Source: Pelagerythrobacter rhizovicinus
Lineage (GTDB): Bacteria; Pseudomonadota; Alphaproteobacteria; Sphingomonadales; Sphingomonadaceae
Assembly: GCF_004135625.1 (NCBI RefSeq)
Contig: NZ_SDPV01000001.1
Coordinates: 1,424,501 to 1,488,500 of the forward strand
Length of the DNA stretch: 64,000 nt
Reading direction: 5' to 3'
The notes under the pieces are model-generated. The model had not been told where the DNA came from, did not search any database, and saw only the letters and a program-made list of their open reading frames with translations. Every line of letters starts with the position of its first letter. Within the stretch, counting starts at the first letter, position 1. Positions 45,144 to 54,235 of the stretch are shown here, piece after piece. A program made the position numbers and the translations under genes.

Positions 45144-46850
45144 GTGCTTAACCTCTTCTTCAACTCGTTCGGGCATATGAAAGACATCGGGATATCTGGG
45201 GGCGAGGTGGCGGCGGTCGCCGATTCTATGGGGTCACGCAAGCAAACAGAACCGCACGTTCCGGCCGCCAATCGCGATCTGGTCGCGATGGGAATCGCGG
45301 CCGCGGCGATCCTGATGTTCATCGGCACAGGCGGATCGGTTCTGCCCAAGGCGATCCGCGGGTGGCTCGGCACCGGACCTGGACCGGACGACCTGCTCGT
45401 TAGCGCCATGCTGCTCAACATCGCGCTGATCATCTTCGGCTGGCGGCGCTATGTCGAACTCGTCGCCGAGATCGAGCAACGCAAGGCGGCGGAAGAGCGC
45501 GCGCGCGAGCTCGCGGATACCGATCCGCTGACCGGTTGCCTCAATCGGCGGAGCCTTCCATCTTCCGCCGAGGGCCTCATCGCACGTTGCTCAGGCACCG
45601 CGAACGCGGTCGCCTTCGTGATGATCGATCTCGACAACTTCAAGCAGATCAACGACCTGAACGGGCATATAGCCGGTGACAAGGTGCTGCGAGAGACCGC
45701 GCAGCGCCTCCGGGCCGTCCTCCCTCCCGAGACGTTGATTGCCCGGCTCGGCGGCGACGAGTTCGCCTGCGTCCTGCCCTACGATGCTGCGAACCCGAGC
45801 AGGATCGACCGGTTGACGGAGCGCATGATCGAGCGGATCGCCGAGCCGGTCGACCTGTCTGGCCATTCGGCGGAAATCACGGTGTCCATCGGGCTCGCCT
45901 CCACCCTGCACGAGCCGTTCGACGGGATATCGGACGCCCAGGCCTTCCTGCACCGCGCCGACATTGCCATGTATCACGCGAAGAAGCGGGGAAAGAATCG
46001 CTACTACTGGTTCGAACCACAGATGGAGAACGAGCGCCGCTTTCGCAATGCGCTCGAGGCCGGCATCCGCGCCGGCCTCGCCAACGGCGAATTCGTGCCC
46101 TACTACGAACAGCAGATAGATATCGAAACCGGCAGCCTCACCGGATTCGAGATGCTTGCGCGCTGGAACTCGCCCCGTTTCGGCCTGGTTTCGCCCGAGG
46201 TATTCATTCCGGTCGCCGAGGATATGGGCGTGATCCCGCTCCTGTCCGAACAGCTCATCGAACGCGCGCTTGAAGATGCGAAGCGGTGGGATCCGGCGCT
46301 GACGCTGTCGGTCAATATCTCGCCACTGCAGCTCAACGATCCCTGGTTCGCCCAGCGCATGCTCAAGCTGCTGGTGAAGCACAATTTCCCGCCGCAGCGG
46401 TTCGAAATCGAGATCACGGAGAGCTGCCTGCACGAGAATGTCGCGCTGGTCCGCTCGATGATCCTCAGTCTGCGCAACCAGGGCATAAAGATCAGCCTGG
46501 ACGATTTCGGCACGGGCTATTCCAGCCTCGCACAACTGCGCTCCCTTCCGTTCGATCGGATCAAGATCGACCGCAGCTTCGTCAGCGAGATGGGGCAGGA
46601 CGGCGACGGATCGAAGATCGTCGATGCGATCGTTTCGCTCGGCGAAGGGCTCGGCATGCCGATCACCGCCGAGGGTATCGAGGACGACGCTGTCCTCGCG
46701 CGCCTGCGCGAGCTGGGACAGCTCAAGGGCCAGGGATATATCTACGGCCGCCCTGAAACGATCGAACAGGTCCGCGAGCGGCTCGGTGCGCTGGGGCGGC
46801 TGACCGACAACGCACCGGACGGCGCCGAGACGATGAGCAAGAGCGCCTGA
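45144..46850 (+). CDS. GGDEF-EAL protein, cyclic di-GMP turnover
   Basis: 568-aa protein with two membrane segments (about residues 48-72 and 90-107), a coiled linker, then a GGDEF domain with intact RLGGDEF and an EAL domain. The RxxD inhibitory site before GGDEF is missing (LPPETLIARLGGDEF). The EAL signature reads EML (GFEMLARW), but the other residues of active phosphodiesterases are present: the ITES glutamate, DDFGTGYSS, the Lys of RIKIDRSF, ITAEGIED and the GQGYIYGRP region. Both activities are therefore possible. The start is uncertain: GTG 45144, ATG 45177 and ATG 45228 are in frame and none has a strong ribosome binding site. Confidence 0.92.
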   Translation: MLNLFFNSFGHMKDIGISGGEVAAVADSMGSRKQTEPHVPAANRDLVAMGIAAAAILMFIGTGGSVLPKAIRGWLGTGPGPDDLLVSAMLLNIALIIFGWRRYVELVAEIEQRKAAEERARELADTDPLTGCLNRRSLPSSAEGLIARCSGTANAVAFVMIDLDNFKQINDLNGHIAGDKVLRETAQRLRAVLPPETLIARLGGDEFACVLPYDAANPSRIDRLTERMIERIAEPVDLSGHSAEITVSIGLASTLHEPFDGISDAQAFLHRADIAMYHAKKRGKNRYYWFEPQMENERRFRNALEAGIRAGLANGEFVPYYEQQIDIETGSLTGFEMLARWNSPRFGLVSPEVFIPVAEDMGVIPLLSEQLIERALEDAKRWDPALTLSVNISPLQLNDPWFAQRMLKLLVKHNFPPQRFEIEITESCLHENVALVRSMILSLRNQGIKISLDDFGTGYSSLAQLRSLPFDRIKIDRSFVSEMGQDGDGSKIVDAIVSLGEGLGMPITAEGIEDDAVLARLRELGQLKGQGYIYGRPETIEQVRERLGALGRLTDNAPDGAETMSKSA

Positions 46851-46890
46851 CACTGGACGCGCCGCCATGCGGCGCATAGATGCGCCAGCA

Positions 46891-47700
46891 ATGCGCGTTC
46901 CCTTCGTCAAGATGCACGGTCTCGGCAACGACTTCGTCGTGCTCGACGCACGCGGCGAACGCCTCCCGACGATGACACCGTCCACTGCTGCGGCACTGGC
47001 CAACCGGCGCACCGGGATCGGATGCGATCAGGTGATCCTCCTCGAGCCCTCCGAAGCTGCCGATTTCCGCATGCGCATCTTCAATTCCGATGGCGGCGAG
47101 GTCGAGGCCTGCGGCAATGCGTCGCGTGCGGTGGCGCTGCTGCACGGGGCGGAGGCCCTGGTCGAGACGGCGGGCGGCACGATCCGCGTCCAGCCCGCGA
47201 ACGGCGGCGCGCGCGTCGACATGGGCGTGCCCCGCTTCGGCTGGGAGGACATTCCCCTCGCCTACGCGATGGACACGCTGACGATGCCGGTCGGATGGGA
47301 GGCACTCGAGAGCCCCTCGGCGGTGAACGTCGGCAATCCGCATGTCGTGTTTTTCGTCGAGGATTGCGACGCGCTGCCACTCGAAGCCCTGGGCCCGCGG
47401 ATCGAGCGCGACCCGCTATTTCCCGAGCGCGTCAACGTCAACGTCGCGACGGTGGAGAGCCGCCGCCGAATTCGCCTGCGCGTCTGGGAACGCGGCGCGG
47501 GGCTCACCCGCGCCTGCGGCACCGGCGCCTGCGCCACCGCGGTCGCCGCGATGCGGCGCAGGCTCGTCGAGCGCGAGGTCGAAGTGCAACTGCCTGGCGG
47601 CGTGCTGACGATCGCCTGGGGGGAGGACGGCCGGATCACGATGGCCGGACCTGCCGCCGAGGCCTACCGCGGCAGCTTCGAGTGGGACGATTTCGCATGA
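46891..47700 (+). CDS. dapF: Diaminopimelate epimerase
   Basis: 269-aa PLP-independent epimerase that converts LL- to meso-diaminopimelate for lysine and peptidoglycan synthesis. The catalytic cysteine pair is C74 (EACGNASRA) and C209 (RACGTGACA). The start at 46891 (MRVPFVKMHGLGNDF) matches the family; an in-frame ATG at 46867 is possible. Its stop overlaps the start of mtaB (ATGA), beginning the rightward operon dapF-mtaB-ftsY-yciB, a conserved order in sphingomonads. Confidence 0.96.
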   Translation: MRVPFVKMHGLGNDFVVLDARGERLPTMTPSTAAALANRRTGIGCDQVILLEPSEAADFRMRIFNSDGGEVEACGNASRAVALLHGAEALVETAGGTIRVQPANGGARVDMGVPRFGWEDIPLAYAMDTLTMPVGWEALESPSAVNVGNPHVVFFVEDCDALPLEALGPRIERDPLFPERVNVNVATVESRRRIRLRVWERGAGLTRACGTGACATAVAAMRRRLVEREVEVQLPGGVLTIAWGEDGRITMAGPAAEAYRGSFEWDDFA

Positions 47701-48875
47701 GCGCCGGCCCCGAGGTGATCTCGCTCGGCTGCCGCCTCAACATCGCCGAGAGCGAGCATATACGCGCCATGCTGGCCGGCGAACGCGACGTGGTGGTGGT
47801 CAATAGCTGCGCCGTGACGGCCGAGGCGGTCCGCACCACGCGCCAGGCGATCCGCAAGGCGCGCCGCGAGCGGCCGGACGCGCGCCTGCTCGTCACCGGC
47901 TGCGCTGCGGAGGTCGAGCGCGAACAGCTCGCCGCCATGCCCGAGGTCGACGGGCTGGTCGCGAATACGAGCAAGCTGGACCGGCGAGCCTGGAACGCGC
48001 CCGAGCGCGCGCCCGCAATTCCCCCGCGCCGCACGCGCGCCTTCGTCGCGGTCCAGAACGGGTGCGATCATAGCTGCACCTTCTGCGTCATCCCCGCGGG
48101 CCGCGGCGCGAGCCGTTCGCTGACGATCTCGCAGGTCCTCGCCGAAATCGACGGCCACCTGGCGCAGGGCGCGCCCGAGGTGGTGCTGACCGGCGTGGAC
48201 GTGACCTCGTGGGGCCACGACCTGCCCGACCGCCCTCCTCTCGGCCGACTCGTACAGGCCATCCTCGATCGCTTTCCTGAGCTCCGCCGTCTGCGGATGT
48301 CGTCGCTCGATGGCATAGAGATCGATCCCCTGCTGTTCGATCTCTTCGCCGGCGAACCGCGGCTCATGCCGCACCTTCATCTCTCCCTGCAGCACGGCAA
48401 CGACCTGATCCTCAAGCGCATGAAGCGCCGTCACTTGCGCGCCGACGCGGTGACGCTGGTCGCGCGACTCAAGCAGGCGCGCGCCGAGATCGCCATCGGC
48501 GCGGACCTGATTGCCGGGTTCCCGACGGAGGACGAGGCCGCGCACGCTGATAGCCTTTCGATCGTGCGCGAGCTAGGCATCGTCCACGGACACGTGTTTC
48601 CCTACTCACCGCGACCGGGCACTCCGGCCGCCCGCATGCCGCAAGTGGCGCGCGCCACTGTGAAAGCGCGCGCCGCGGAATTGCGCGCCGAGGTCGCCCG
48701 CACGCGCGACGCCTGGCTGGACACGCTCGTAGGCGCGCCGCAATCGGTGCTCGTCGAAAGCGACGGCACCGGCTATGCGCCCAACTTCGCCCGCGTCACC
48801 GTGCCGCAGGGGACCGCGAGCGGCGCAACCGTGACAATCACCCCGCAGCGACACGAGAAAGGCCTGCTCTCATGA
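47697..48875 (+). CDS. mtaB: tRNA (t6A37)-methylthiotransferase, MtaB-like radical SAM enzyme
   Basis: 392-aa methylthiotransferase acting on N6-threonylcarbamoyladenosine at position 37 of tRNA. The N-terminal domain has three cysteines for the auxiliary Fe-S cluster (LGCRLN, VNSCAVT, VTGCAAE). The radical-SAM CxxxCxxC lies in NGCDHSCTFCVIPAGRG, and a C-terminal TRAM-like region ends the protein. The true start is ATG 47697 at the dapF stop; the frame is open far upstream (to 47022), but that part lies within dapF. The MtaB rather than MiaB assignment rests on the N-terminal spacing and the dapF-ftsY neighbourhood. Confidence 0.9.
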   Translation: MSAGPEVISLGCRLNIAESEHIRAMLAGERDVVVVNSCAVTAEAVRTTRQAIRKARRERPDARLLVTGCAAEVEREQLAAMPEVDGLVANTSKLDRRAWNAPERAPAIPPRRTRAFVAVQNGCDHSCTFCVIPAGRGASRSLTISQVLAEIDGHLAQGAPEVVLTGVDVTSWGHDLPDRPPLGRLVQAILDRFPELRRLRMSSLDGIEIDPLLFDLFAGEPRLMPHLHLSLQHGNDLILKRMKRRHLRADAVTLVARLKQARAEIAIGADLIAGFPTEDEAAHADSLSIVRELGIVHGHVFPYSPRPGTPAARMPQVARATVKARAAELRAEVARTRDAWLDTLVGAPQSVLVESDGTGYAPNFARVTVPQGTASGATVTITPQRHEKGLLS

Positions 48876-49795
48876 GCGAGACGAGCTGGAGCGAGCGGCT
48901 CTTCGGCGGCTTCCGCAAGACATCCGAACGCCTTTCGAGCAATCTCACCGGCGTGGTCGGCACCGCGCGGCTCGACGACACGACGCTCGACGATGTCGAG
49001 GATGCGCTGATCCTCTCCGACCTCGGCCCCTCGGCTGCCGCGCGCATCCGTGCGCGGCTGGCCGAGAAGCGCTTCGGTCTCGAAATCTCGGAGCGGGAGC
49101 TGAAGGAGGCGGTGGCCGAGGAGATCGCCGCAATCCTGCGCCCGGTCGCCAGGCCGCTCGAGATCGTCGCCTTCCCGCGCCCGCAGGTGATCCTCGTGAT
49201 CGGCGTCAACGGGAGCGGCAAGACGACCACGATCGCCAAGCTCGCGCACTGGTTCCAGGAGGAGGACTACGGGGTCATGCTGGCGGCAGGCGACACCTTC
49301 CGCGCGGCGGCGATCGGGCAGCTTGCCACCTGGGCCGACCGGATCGGGGCGCCGATCGTGCGCGGGCCCGAGGGCGGCGACCCGGCCTCGGTCGTGTTCG
49401 ACGGAGTCAAGGCCGCAACCGAACAGGGGATCGACGCGCTGGTGGTCGACACCGCCGGCCGGCTGCAGAACAAGCGCGAGCTGATGGACGAGCTGGCCAA
49501 GATCCGCCGCGTTCTCGGCCGCCTCAATCCCGAAGCGCCGCACGATGTCGTGCTCGTGCTCGACGCGACCAACGGGCAGAACGCGCTCAGCCAGATCGAC
49601 GTGTTCAAGGAAGTCGCAGGGGTCACCGGCCTCATCATGACCAAGCTCGACGGCACCGCGCGCGGCGGCGTGCTCGTCGCCGCCGCCGAGCAGTACGGCC
49701 TGCCGATCCACGCGATCGGGGTGGGCGAGAAGATCGACGACTTGCGCCCGTTCGACCCCGATCTCGTCGCGCGCGTGATTGCAGGAGTGGCATGA
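48872..49795 (+). CDS. ftsY: Signal recognition particle receptor FtsY
   Basis: 307-aa GTPase that docks ribosome-SRP complexes at the inner membrane. The short N-domain (WSERLFGGFRKTSERLSSNL) lacks the long acidic A-domain of enterobacterial FtsY. The G-domain has GVNGSGKTTTIAKLA (P-loop), GDTFRAAA, DTAGRLQNK and TKLDGTARGG. Four-base overlaps connect it to mtaB before and yciB after. Confidence 0.97.
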   Translation: MSETSWSERLFGGFRKTSERLSSNLTGVVGTARLDDTTLDDVEDALILSDLGPSAAARIRARLAEKRFGLEISERELKEAVAEEIAAILRPVARPLEIVAFPRPQVILVIGVNGSGKTTTIAKLAHWFQEEDYGVMLAAGDTFRAAAIGQLATWADRIGAPIVRGPEGGDPASVVFDGVKAATEQGIDALVVDTAGRLQNKRELMDELAKIRRVLGRLNPEAPHDVVLVLDATNGQNALSQIDVFKEVAGVTGLIMTKLDGTARGGVLVAAAEQYGLPIHAIGVGEKIDDLRPFDPDLVARVIAGVA

Positions 49796-50436
49796 TGGCA
49801 GACGACGCAAAGCCGAAGTCCGGCTGGCTCAACATCCTGGTCGATTACGGACCGCTGCTCGTCTTCCTCGGGACCTACAAGTTCTACGCGCCGGAGGAAT
49901 CCAGCCCGCTGGGCGAGATCGCCGCGGTCATCCGCGGCACCGTCGCGTTCATGGTCGCCGCGGTCGTCGCCCTGGTCTTCTCCAAGTGGAAGTTCGGCCG
50001 CGTCTCGCCGATGCTGTGGCTGTCGACCGCGCTGATCGTCGGTTTCGGCGCGCTGACCATCTGGCTGCGCGACGAGAGCTTCATCCAGATCAAGCCCACC
50101 GTGATCTACGTGCTCTTCGGCCTCGCGCTGATAATCGGCTGGCTGCGCGGCCGCGCCCTGCTCGAGATTCTCCTCGGCGCCGCGTTCGAGGGGCTGGACG
50201 AGCAGGGCTGGCTCAAGCTCTCGCGCAACTGGGGCCTGTTCTTCTTCGCCCTCGCCGCGCTCAACGAGGTCCTGCGCGCGACGCTGTCGTTCGAAAGCTG
50301 GCTCTGGGCCAAGCTCTGGGTGTTCCTGCCGCTGAGCTTCCTCTTCACCTTCACCCAGATCCCGATGCTGCTGCGGCACGGGCTCGCCGCGGAAGGGGTG
50401 AAGGAGGAAGAGCAGACTCCGCCGCCGACCGCCTGA
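49792..50436 (+). CDS. yciB: Septation protein A family inner-membrane protein (YciB)
   Basis: 214-aa integral membrane protein of the YciB/IspZ family, with about five hydrophobic helices. The hallmark regions are GPLLVFLGTYKF at the start, the central TVIYVLFGLALIIGW and a WLKLSRNWGLFFFALAALNE-type segment. Family members affect cell envelope synthesis and division; the mechanism is unclear. Its start overlaps the ftsY stop by 4 bases (ATGATGG; either ATG could be used). It is the last gene of the dapF operon and converges on kup. Confidence 0.93.
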   Translation: MMADDAKPKSGWLNILVDYGPLLVFLGTYKFYAPEESSPLGEIAAVIRGTVAFMVAAVVALVFSKWKFGRVSPMLWLSTALIVGFGALTIWLRDESFIQIKPTVIYVLFGLALIIGWLRGRALLEILLGAAFEGLDEQGWLKLSRNWGLFFFALAALNEVLRATLSFESWLWAKLWVFLPLSFLFTFTQIPMLLRHGLAAEGVKEEEQTPPPTA

Positions 50437-50544
50437 CCCCTACCCCCTCGGATAGCGGTCGCCCCGCGAAGACACGGAGGCGAGGCTGGCCGAATCCCGC
50501 CCTCACGAGAGCGATGGGGTCGATGGTTGGCGCTCTTTCAGCCA

Positions 50545-52476
50545 CTAGATCTCGACCTGGCTCCCCAGCTCCACCACGCGGTTCGTTGGCAGGCGGAAAA
50601 ACTCCATTGCGGTCGCCGCATTGCGCAGCATCCACGAGAATATCTTCTCGCGCCAGATCATCATGCTCGGATTCTTCGACGGCAGCAGAGTTTGGCGACT
50701 GAGAAAGAAGCTGGTCTGCATCATGTCGAACTCGCCCCCGCAGTGGCGCACTTGCTTGAGCGCCGCGGGTACATCCGTTTCCTCCATGAAGCCGTAGCGC
50801 AGCACCATGCGGTAGAATCCCTCGCCGAGATCGTCGAACTCGATCCGGTTTTCGGGATCGACGTAGGGTTCCTCGGCGATCTCGACCGTCAGGATTACCA
50901 CCCGCTCGTGCAGCACCTTGTTGTGCTTGATGTTGTGCAGCAGCGCGGAGGGTACACCGGCAGTGGTCGAGGCCATGAAGATCGCCGTTCCGGGCACGCG
51001 AATAGCGCTGTTTTGCGCGGACTTTGCGAAAATCTCGATCGGCAGCGCCACCTCGCTCATCCGGTCGCGCATCAGCTTGCGTCCGCGCGCCCAGGTGGTG
51101 AGGAAGGTAAAGGCGATCGCCCCCACCAGCAGAGGGAACCACCCCCCGTCGGGCACCTTCGTCAGATTCGCGCCGAAGAACGCCCCGTCGACCACGAAGA
51201 ACGCCGCCGCGGCCGGAATCACGATCCACATCTTCCAGCGCCACACCGCAACGAACAGCACCGCCATCAGGCAGGTGTCGATCAGCATCGCGCCGGTTAC
51301 CGCGATGCCATAGGCGCTCGCGAGGTTGGATGAGTTCCCGAAGGTGAGGACGAGCAGGATCACCGCGACCATCAGCACCCAGTTCACGAAGGGGATATAG
51401 ATCTGTCCGTGCTCTGTTTCGCTGGTGTGCAGAATCGAGAGGCGCGGAACGTAGCCAAGCTGGATCGCCTGATGGGTGACCGAAAACGCGCCCGTGATCA
51501 CCGCCTGGCTTGCGATGAAGGTTGCGCACGTCGCCAGCAGAACGAGCGGCAGACGATAGGCTTCCGGCGCCATGAGGAAGAACGGGTTCCGGATTGCCTC
51601 CGCCGCAGCCGCGGCTTCGAGGCCCATGATCATCGCTGCCTGGCCGAAATAGTTGAGCAGCAGGCAAGGCATGACGAAGCCGAACCACCCGATCCTGAGC
51701 GCCCCGCGACCGAAGTGCCCCATATCGGCGTAGAGCGCCTCCGCCCCTGTGACCGCCAGCACTACCGAACCCAGCGCCAGGAAGGCGAGTAGCTTGTCGG
51801 TCATGAAGAACTGCACTGCGTACCACGGGTTGAGCGCCGCCAGCACGCCCGGGTTCTGCACGATCTGGATCAGGCCCAGCACGGCCAGCACGCTGAAGTA
51901 GATCAGCATGACCGGCGCGAAGAGCCTGCCCACTCTGGCGGTCCCGCGCCGTTGAATAAGGAAGAGCCCGATCAGCAGCACCAGGGCAATTGGAATGACG
52001 TAAGGCTCGAAGCGATCCTCGACCGTGGTCAGGCCTTCCACTGCCGAGAGCACCGAGATCGCCGGAGTGATCATGCTGTCGCCGTAGAACAACGCTGTTG
52101 CAAAGACGCCGAGCATTACAGCGACCCAGCCGTAGCCCGTCCTTCCGACACGGCCCGAGATGAGTGCGACGAGCGCCAGCGTGCCACCCTGCCCCTTGTT
52201 GTCGGCACGCATCATGATGGTGACGTACTGGAGCGAGACGATAATCGTCATCGACCAGAAGATCAGACTGAGCACGCCGAGCAGATGCAGCGTGTCGAGC
52301 GCGAGGGGATGGGGCCCGGCAAAAGTTTCGCGAAAAGCGTATATCGGGCTCGTACCGATGTCGCCAAAGACGATCCCGATCGCCCCCAGGACGAGCGCCG
52401 CCTTCGGCGACGGCGCACCCTGTCCTCGCGCGCCGCCGTCTGGCGACGAGTCCCGTGTCGAGGAAAGTTCGCTCAT
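50545..52476 (-). CDS. kup: Low-affinity potassium transporter Kup
   Basis: 643-aa K+ uptake permease of the KUP/HAK family, probably a K+/H+ symporter. About twelve membrane helices occupy residues 25-460, beginning [20 protein letters not shown], a highly conserved family start. A cytoplasmic C-terminal domain follows. The start at 52476 (MSELSSTRD) is preferred; upstream residues in the open frame (to 52569) are atypical. It converges on yciB and is preceded by a 108-base gap after the ccm operon. Confidence 0.95.
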   Translation of the reverse strand: MSELSSTRDSSPDGGARGQGAPSPKAALVLGAIGIVFGDIGTSPIYAFRETFAGPHPLALDTLHLLGVLSLIFWSMTIIVSLQYVTIMMRADNKGQGGTLALVALISGRVGRTGYGWVAVMLGVFATALFYGDSMITPAISVLSAVEGLTTVEDRFEPYVIPIALVLLIGLFLIQRRGTARVGRLFAPVMLIYFSVLAVLGLIQIVQNPGVLAALNPWYAVQFFMTDKLLAFLALGSVVLAVTGAEALYADMGHFGRGALRIGWFGFVMPCLLLNYFGQAAMIMGLEAAAAAEAIRNPFFLMAPEAYRLPLVLLATCATFIASQAVITGAFSVTHQAIQLGYVPRLSILHTSETEHGQIYIPFVNWVLMVAVILLVLTFGNSSNLASAYGIAVTGAMLIDTCLMAVLFVAVWRWKMWIVIPAAAAFFVVDGAFFGANLTKVPDGGWFPLLVGAIAFTFLTTWARGRKLMRDRMSEVALPIEIFAKSAQNSAIRVPGTAIFMASTTAGVPSALLHNIKHNKVLHERVVILTVEIAEEPYVDPENRIEFDDLGEGFYRMVLRYGFMEETDVPAALKQVRHCGGEFDMMQTSFFLSRQTLLPSKNPSMMIWREKIFSWMLRNAATAMEFFRLPTNRVVELGSQVEI

Positions 52477-52584
52477 AGAAACGGCATTCCCGAATTCGCC
52501 CGGTGGTGCCTGAATGCGGCCTGTTGCAGGGCGGCGGCGCTTAGCACCGCGTTTTCGCAGGTGCAACATGCACGGCGCCCATAG

Positions 52585-53217
52585 CTATCGCTCCTCCGCG
52601 GCCGCGATCAGGGCCTCCAGCTTCTCAAGCCGTTGTTCCATCGGCTCGACCCATTCGGCGCCCGCGGGCGCTTCAGCGATGGCCTGCGCCCACAGCGCGC
52701 TCGCTTCGCGCGGACGGCCCGCGCGCAACAGGGCGAGTCCGTGGAAGTATGGCGCGGCCGGATGCCCAGGCGCGGCCTGCTCCGCCCGAGCGTAGGCGTA
52801 GACCGCCGCACGGGTGAGATTTCCGTCCGCGTGCTCGACCAGCGCGTTGCCGAGCGCGACCCAGGCTTCGGCATGGCCGGGGTTCTCCCGCACCACGCTG
52901 CGCAGCATCTGCGCCGCATCGGCATATTGCCCGCGCCGCGCGAAGCCATCGGAGACGAGGACGAAGTCGCTCGCCTGCATCGTGGAATCGAACATCGCGC
53001 GGCGTGCCTCGATCATCGCAGCGCTCGTCTCGTTCACTTCCGGCACAGCGGCCTTCGGCGCGGCGGGCACGTCCGGGTTCGCCTGAAAAGCATAGCCGGC
53101 CAGCCCGAACAACAGCGCCGCGCCGAACGCCGCCCAGCCCCCGCGCGGCAGGCGCAGCGCGAACGCGGCGATCAGGAACAGCGCACCCGCCAGCGCGATG
53201 GCCGGAAGCCAGCTCAT
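52585..53217 (-). CDS. ccmI: Cytochrome c maturation TPR protein (CcmI/CycH type)
   Basis: 210-aa protein with two N-terminal membrane segments (about 3-21 and 26-44) and TPR repeats in the periplasmic or soluble part (about 75-205; VSDGFARRGQYADAAQMLRS, then AWVALGNALVEHADG and APYFHGLALLRAGRPREASA). CcmI-type proteins hold apocytochrome c for heme ligation by CcmF/CcmH. It overlaps ccmH by 4 bases and ends the ccm operon. Confidence 0.9.
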   Translation of the reverse strand: MSWLPAIALAGALFLIAAFALRLPRGGWAAFGAALLFGLAGYAFQANPDVPAAPKAAVPEVNETSAAMIEARRAMFDSTMQASDFVLVSDGFARRGQYADAAQMLRSVVRENPGHAEAWVALGNALVEHADGNLTRAAVYAYARAEQAAPGHPAAPYFHGLALLRAGRPREASALWAQAIAEAPAGAEWVEPMEQRLEKLEALIAAAEER

Positions 53218-53711
53218 CGCGCCCTCCGCAGACGCCGCCAGAGAATCGCCCCTGCCCCCGCGGCTAGCAGCAGCGGGACCGCGAAGAGCGGCCAGGTAGT
53301 CTCGCTCACCACCGGCGCGTAGCTGACGTAATCGCCGTAGCGCTCGACCAGCCAGGCACGGATCGCCTCCGGCGTCTCACCGGCAGCGATACGCGTGCGG
53401 ACCTGGTGGCGCATGTCGCCCGCCATCGCGGCGTCACTGTCGGCAATCGACTGGCTCTGGCAGGTCAGACAGCGCAGTGTCTCCATCAGGGCTTGCGCCT
53501 CGGCTTCCTTCGCCGGGTCCTCGAGCTGGCGGTAAGCGTAAGGTGCAGGCGGAAGCGATTGCTGAGCGGCCAGCTGCGGCGCAAGCAAACCTATCAAAAA
53601 CAACGCCATCGCAGCGAAAGCTGAGGTCGCTTTCCACGCGCTCCGAAGGTGCCGCACGCGATCCCCGCTTTCGCGGGGATCACGGATAAGGCGAAGGCGC
53701 GCCAGACTCAC
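53214..53711 (-). CDS. ccmH: Cytochrome c-type biogenesis protein CcmH
   Basis: 165-aa membrane-anchored thioreductase that reduces apocytochrome c. The active-site pair is in ETLRCLTCQSQSIADSDA; a C-terminal membrane helix (TWPLFAVPLLLAAGAGAIL) and an N-terminal hydrophobic signal follow the family plan. The GTG at 53711 overlaps the ccmG stop (GTGA) and is taken as the start. With it, residues 11-18 (DPRESGDR) are encoded by a palindromic repeat that has been absorbed in frame. An internal ATG at 53609 (MALFLIGLLAP) would avoid the repeat but lacks a visible ribosome binding site. Confidence 0.9.
   Translation of the reverse strand: MSLARLRLIRDPRESGDRVRHLRSAWKATSAFAAMALFLIGLLAPQLAAQQSLPPAPYAYRQLEDPAKEAEAQALMETLRCLTCQSQSIADSDAAMAGDMRHQVRTRIAAGETPEAIRAWLVERYGDYVSYAPVVSETTWPLFAVPLLLAAGAGAILWRRLRRAR
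53660..53681. repeat. REP-type palindrome inside the 5' end of ccmH
   Basis: GATCCCCGC and GCGGGGATC are exact complements around TTTC, the common alphaproteobacterial intergenic palindrome. Read in the ccmH frame it encodes DPRESGDR, a peptide often seen when this repeat falls inside an annotated gene start. It sits only 30 bases from the ccmG/ccmH overlap. Confidence 0.75.
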
Positions 53712-54235
53712 TCCCCAGCCTCCTGCAGCTTCTCCAGCAGGATCGGCACGTGTTCGGCGCGGATGTCGCCGATGTGCTGATAGCGGATCACGCCCCGGCC
53801 ATCGATCACGAAGGTCTCGGGCACGCCCGAGGAGCCGATCGCGAGCTGTACTTGGGAGAGGTCGTCTCCCCCGATCCGGGTGTAGGGGTTGCCGTGGCGC
53901 GCCAGGAAAGCCGCGACATCCTCGGGCCGGTCGCGGATGGCAATGCCGACAATCTCGGCACCCTCCTGCTTCAGCCTCTCAAGCTGCGGCGCCTCGGCGA
54001 TGCAAGGCAGGCACCAGCTTGCCCAGATATTCAGCAGACGCGGCTTGCCGTCGCGGAAATCCGCCGTCGATACGCCGGGCATCCCCTCGGCCGCGGCGCG
54101 CAGATCGAATTCTGGCAGCGGCTTGCCGACCATTGCGCTGGGCACGAGGTCGTCCTTCGGCTGCGTGAGCTGATATGTCGCCACGCCGAGAAAGCCGGCA
54201 AAGAGCAGCAGGGGGAGCCACCACCACCAACGCAT
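53708..54235 (-). CDS. ccmG: Thiol:disulfide interchange protein DsbE/CcmG
   Basis: 175-aa periplasmic thioredoxin-like protein tethered by an N-terminal helix (MRWWWWLPLLLFAGFLGVAT). The CxxC is in IWASWCLPCIAEAP, typical of CcmG/DsbE, and the cis-Pro loop is GVPETFVIDG. It reduces apocytochrome c or CcmH. ATG 54235 shares its A with the ccmF stop (TGATG). The open frame continues upstream to 54388, but that part lies within ccmF. Confidence 0.94.
   Translation of the reverse strand: MRWWWWLPLLLFAGFLGVATYQLTQPKDDLVPSAMVGKPLPEFDLRAAAEGMPGVSTADFRDGKPRLLNIWASWCLPCIAEAPQLERLKQEGAEIVGIAIRDRPEDVAAFLARHGNPYTRIGGDDLSQVQLAIGSSGVPETFVIDGRGVIRYQHIGDIRAEHVPILLEKLQEAGE

Noticed and set aside
47022-47696. 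Upstream extension of the mtaB frame
   Set aside because: Lies within dapF in another frame. The Arg/Gly-rich composition differs sharply from the MtaB part, and the ATGA junction at 47697 gives a natural start.
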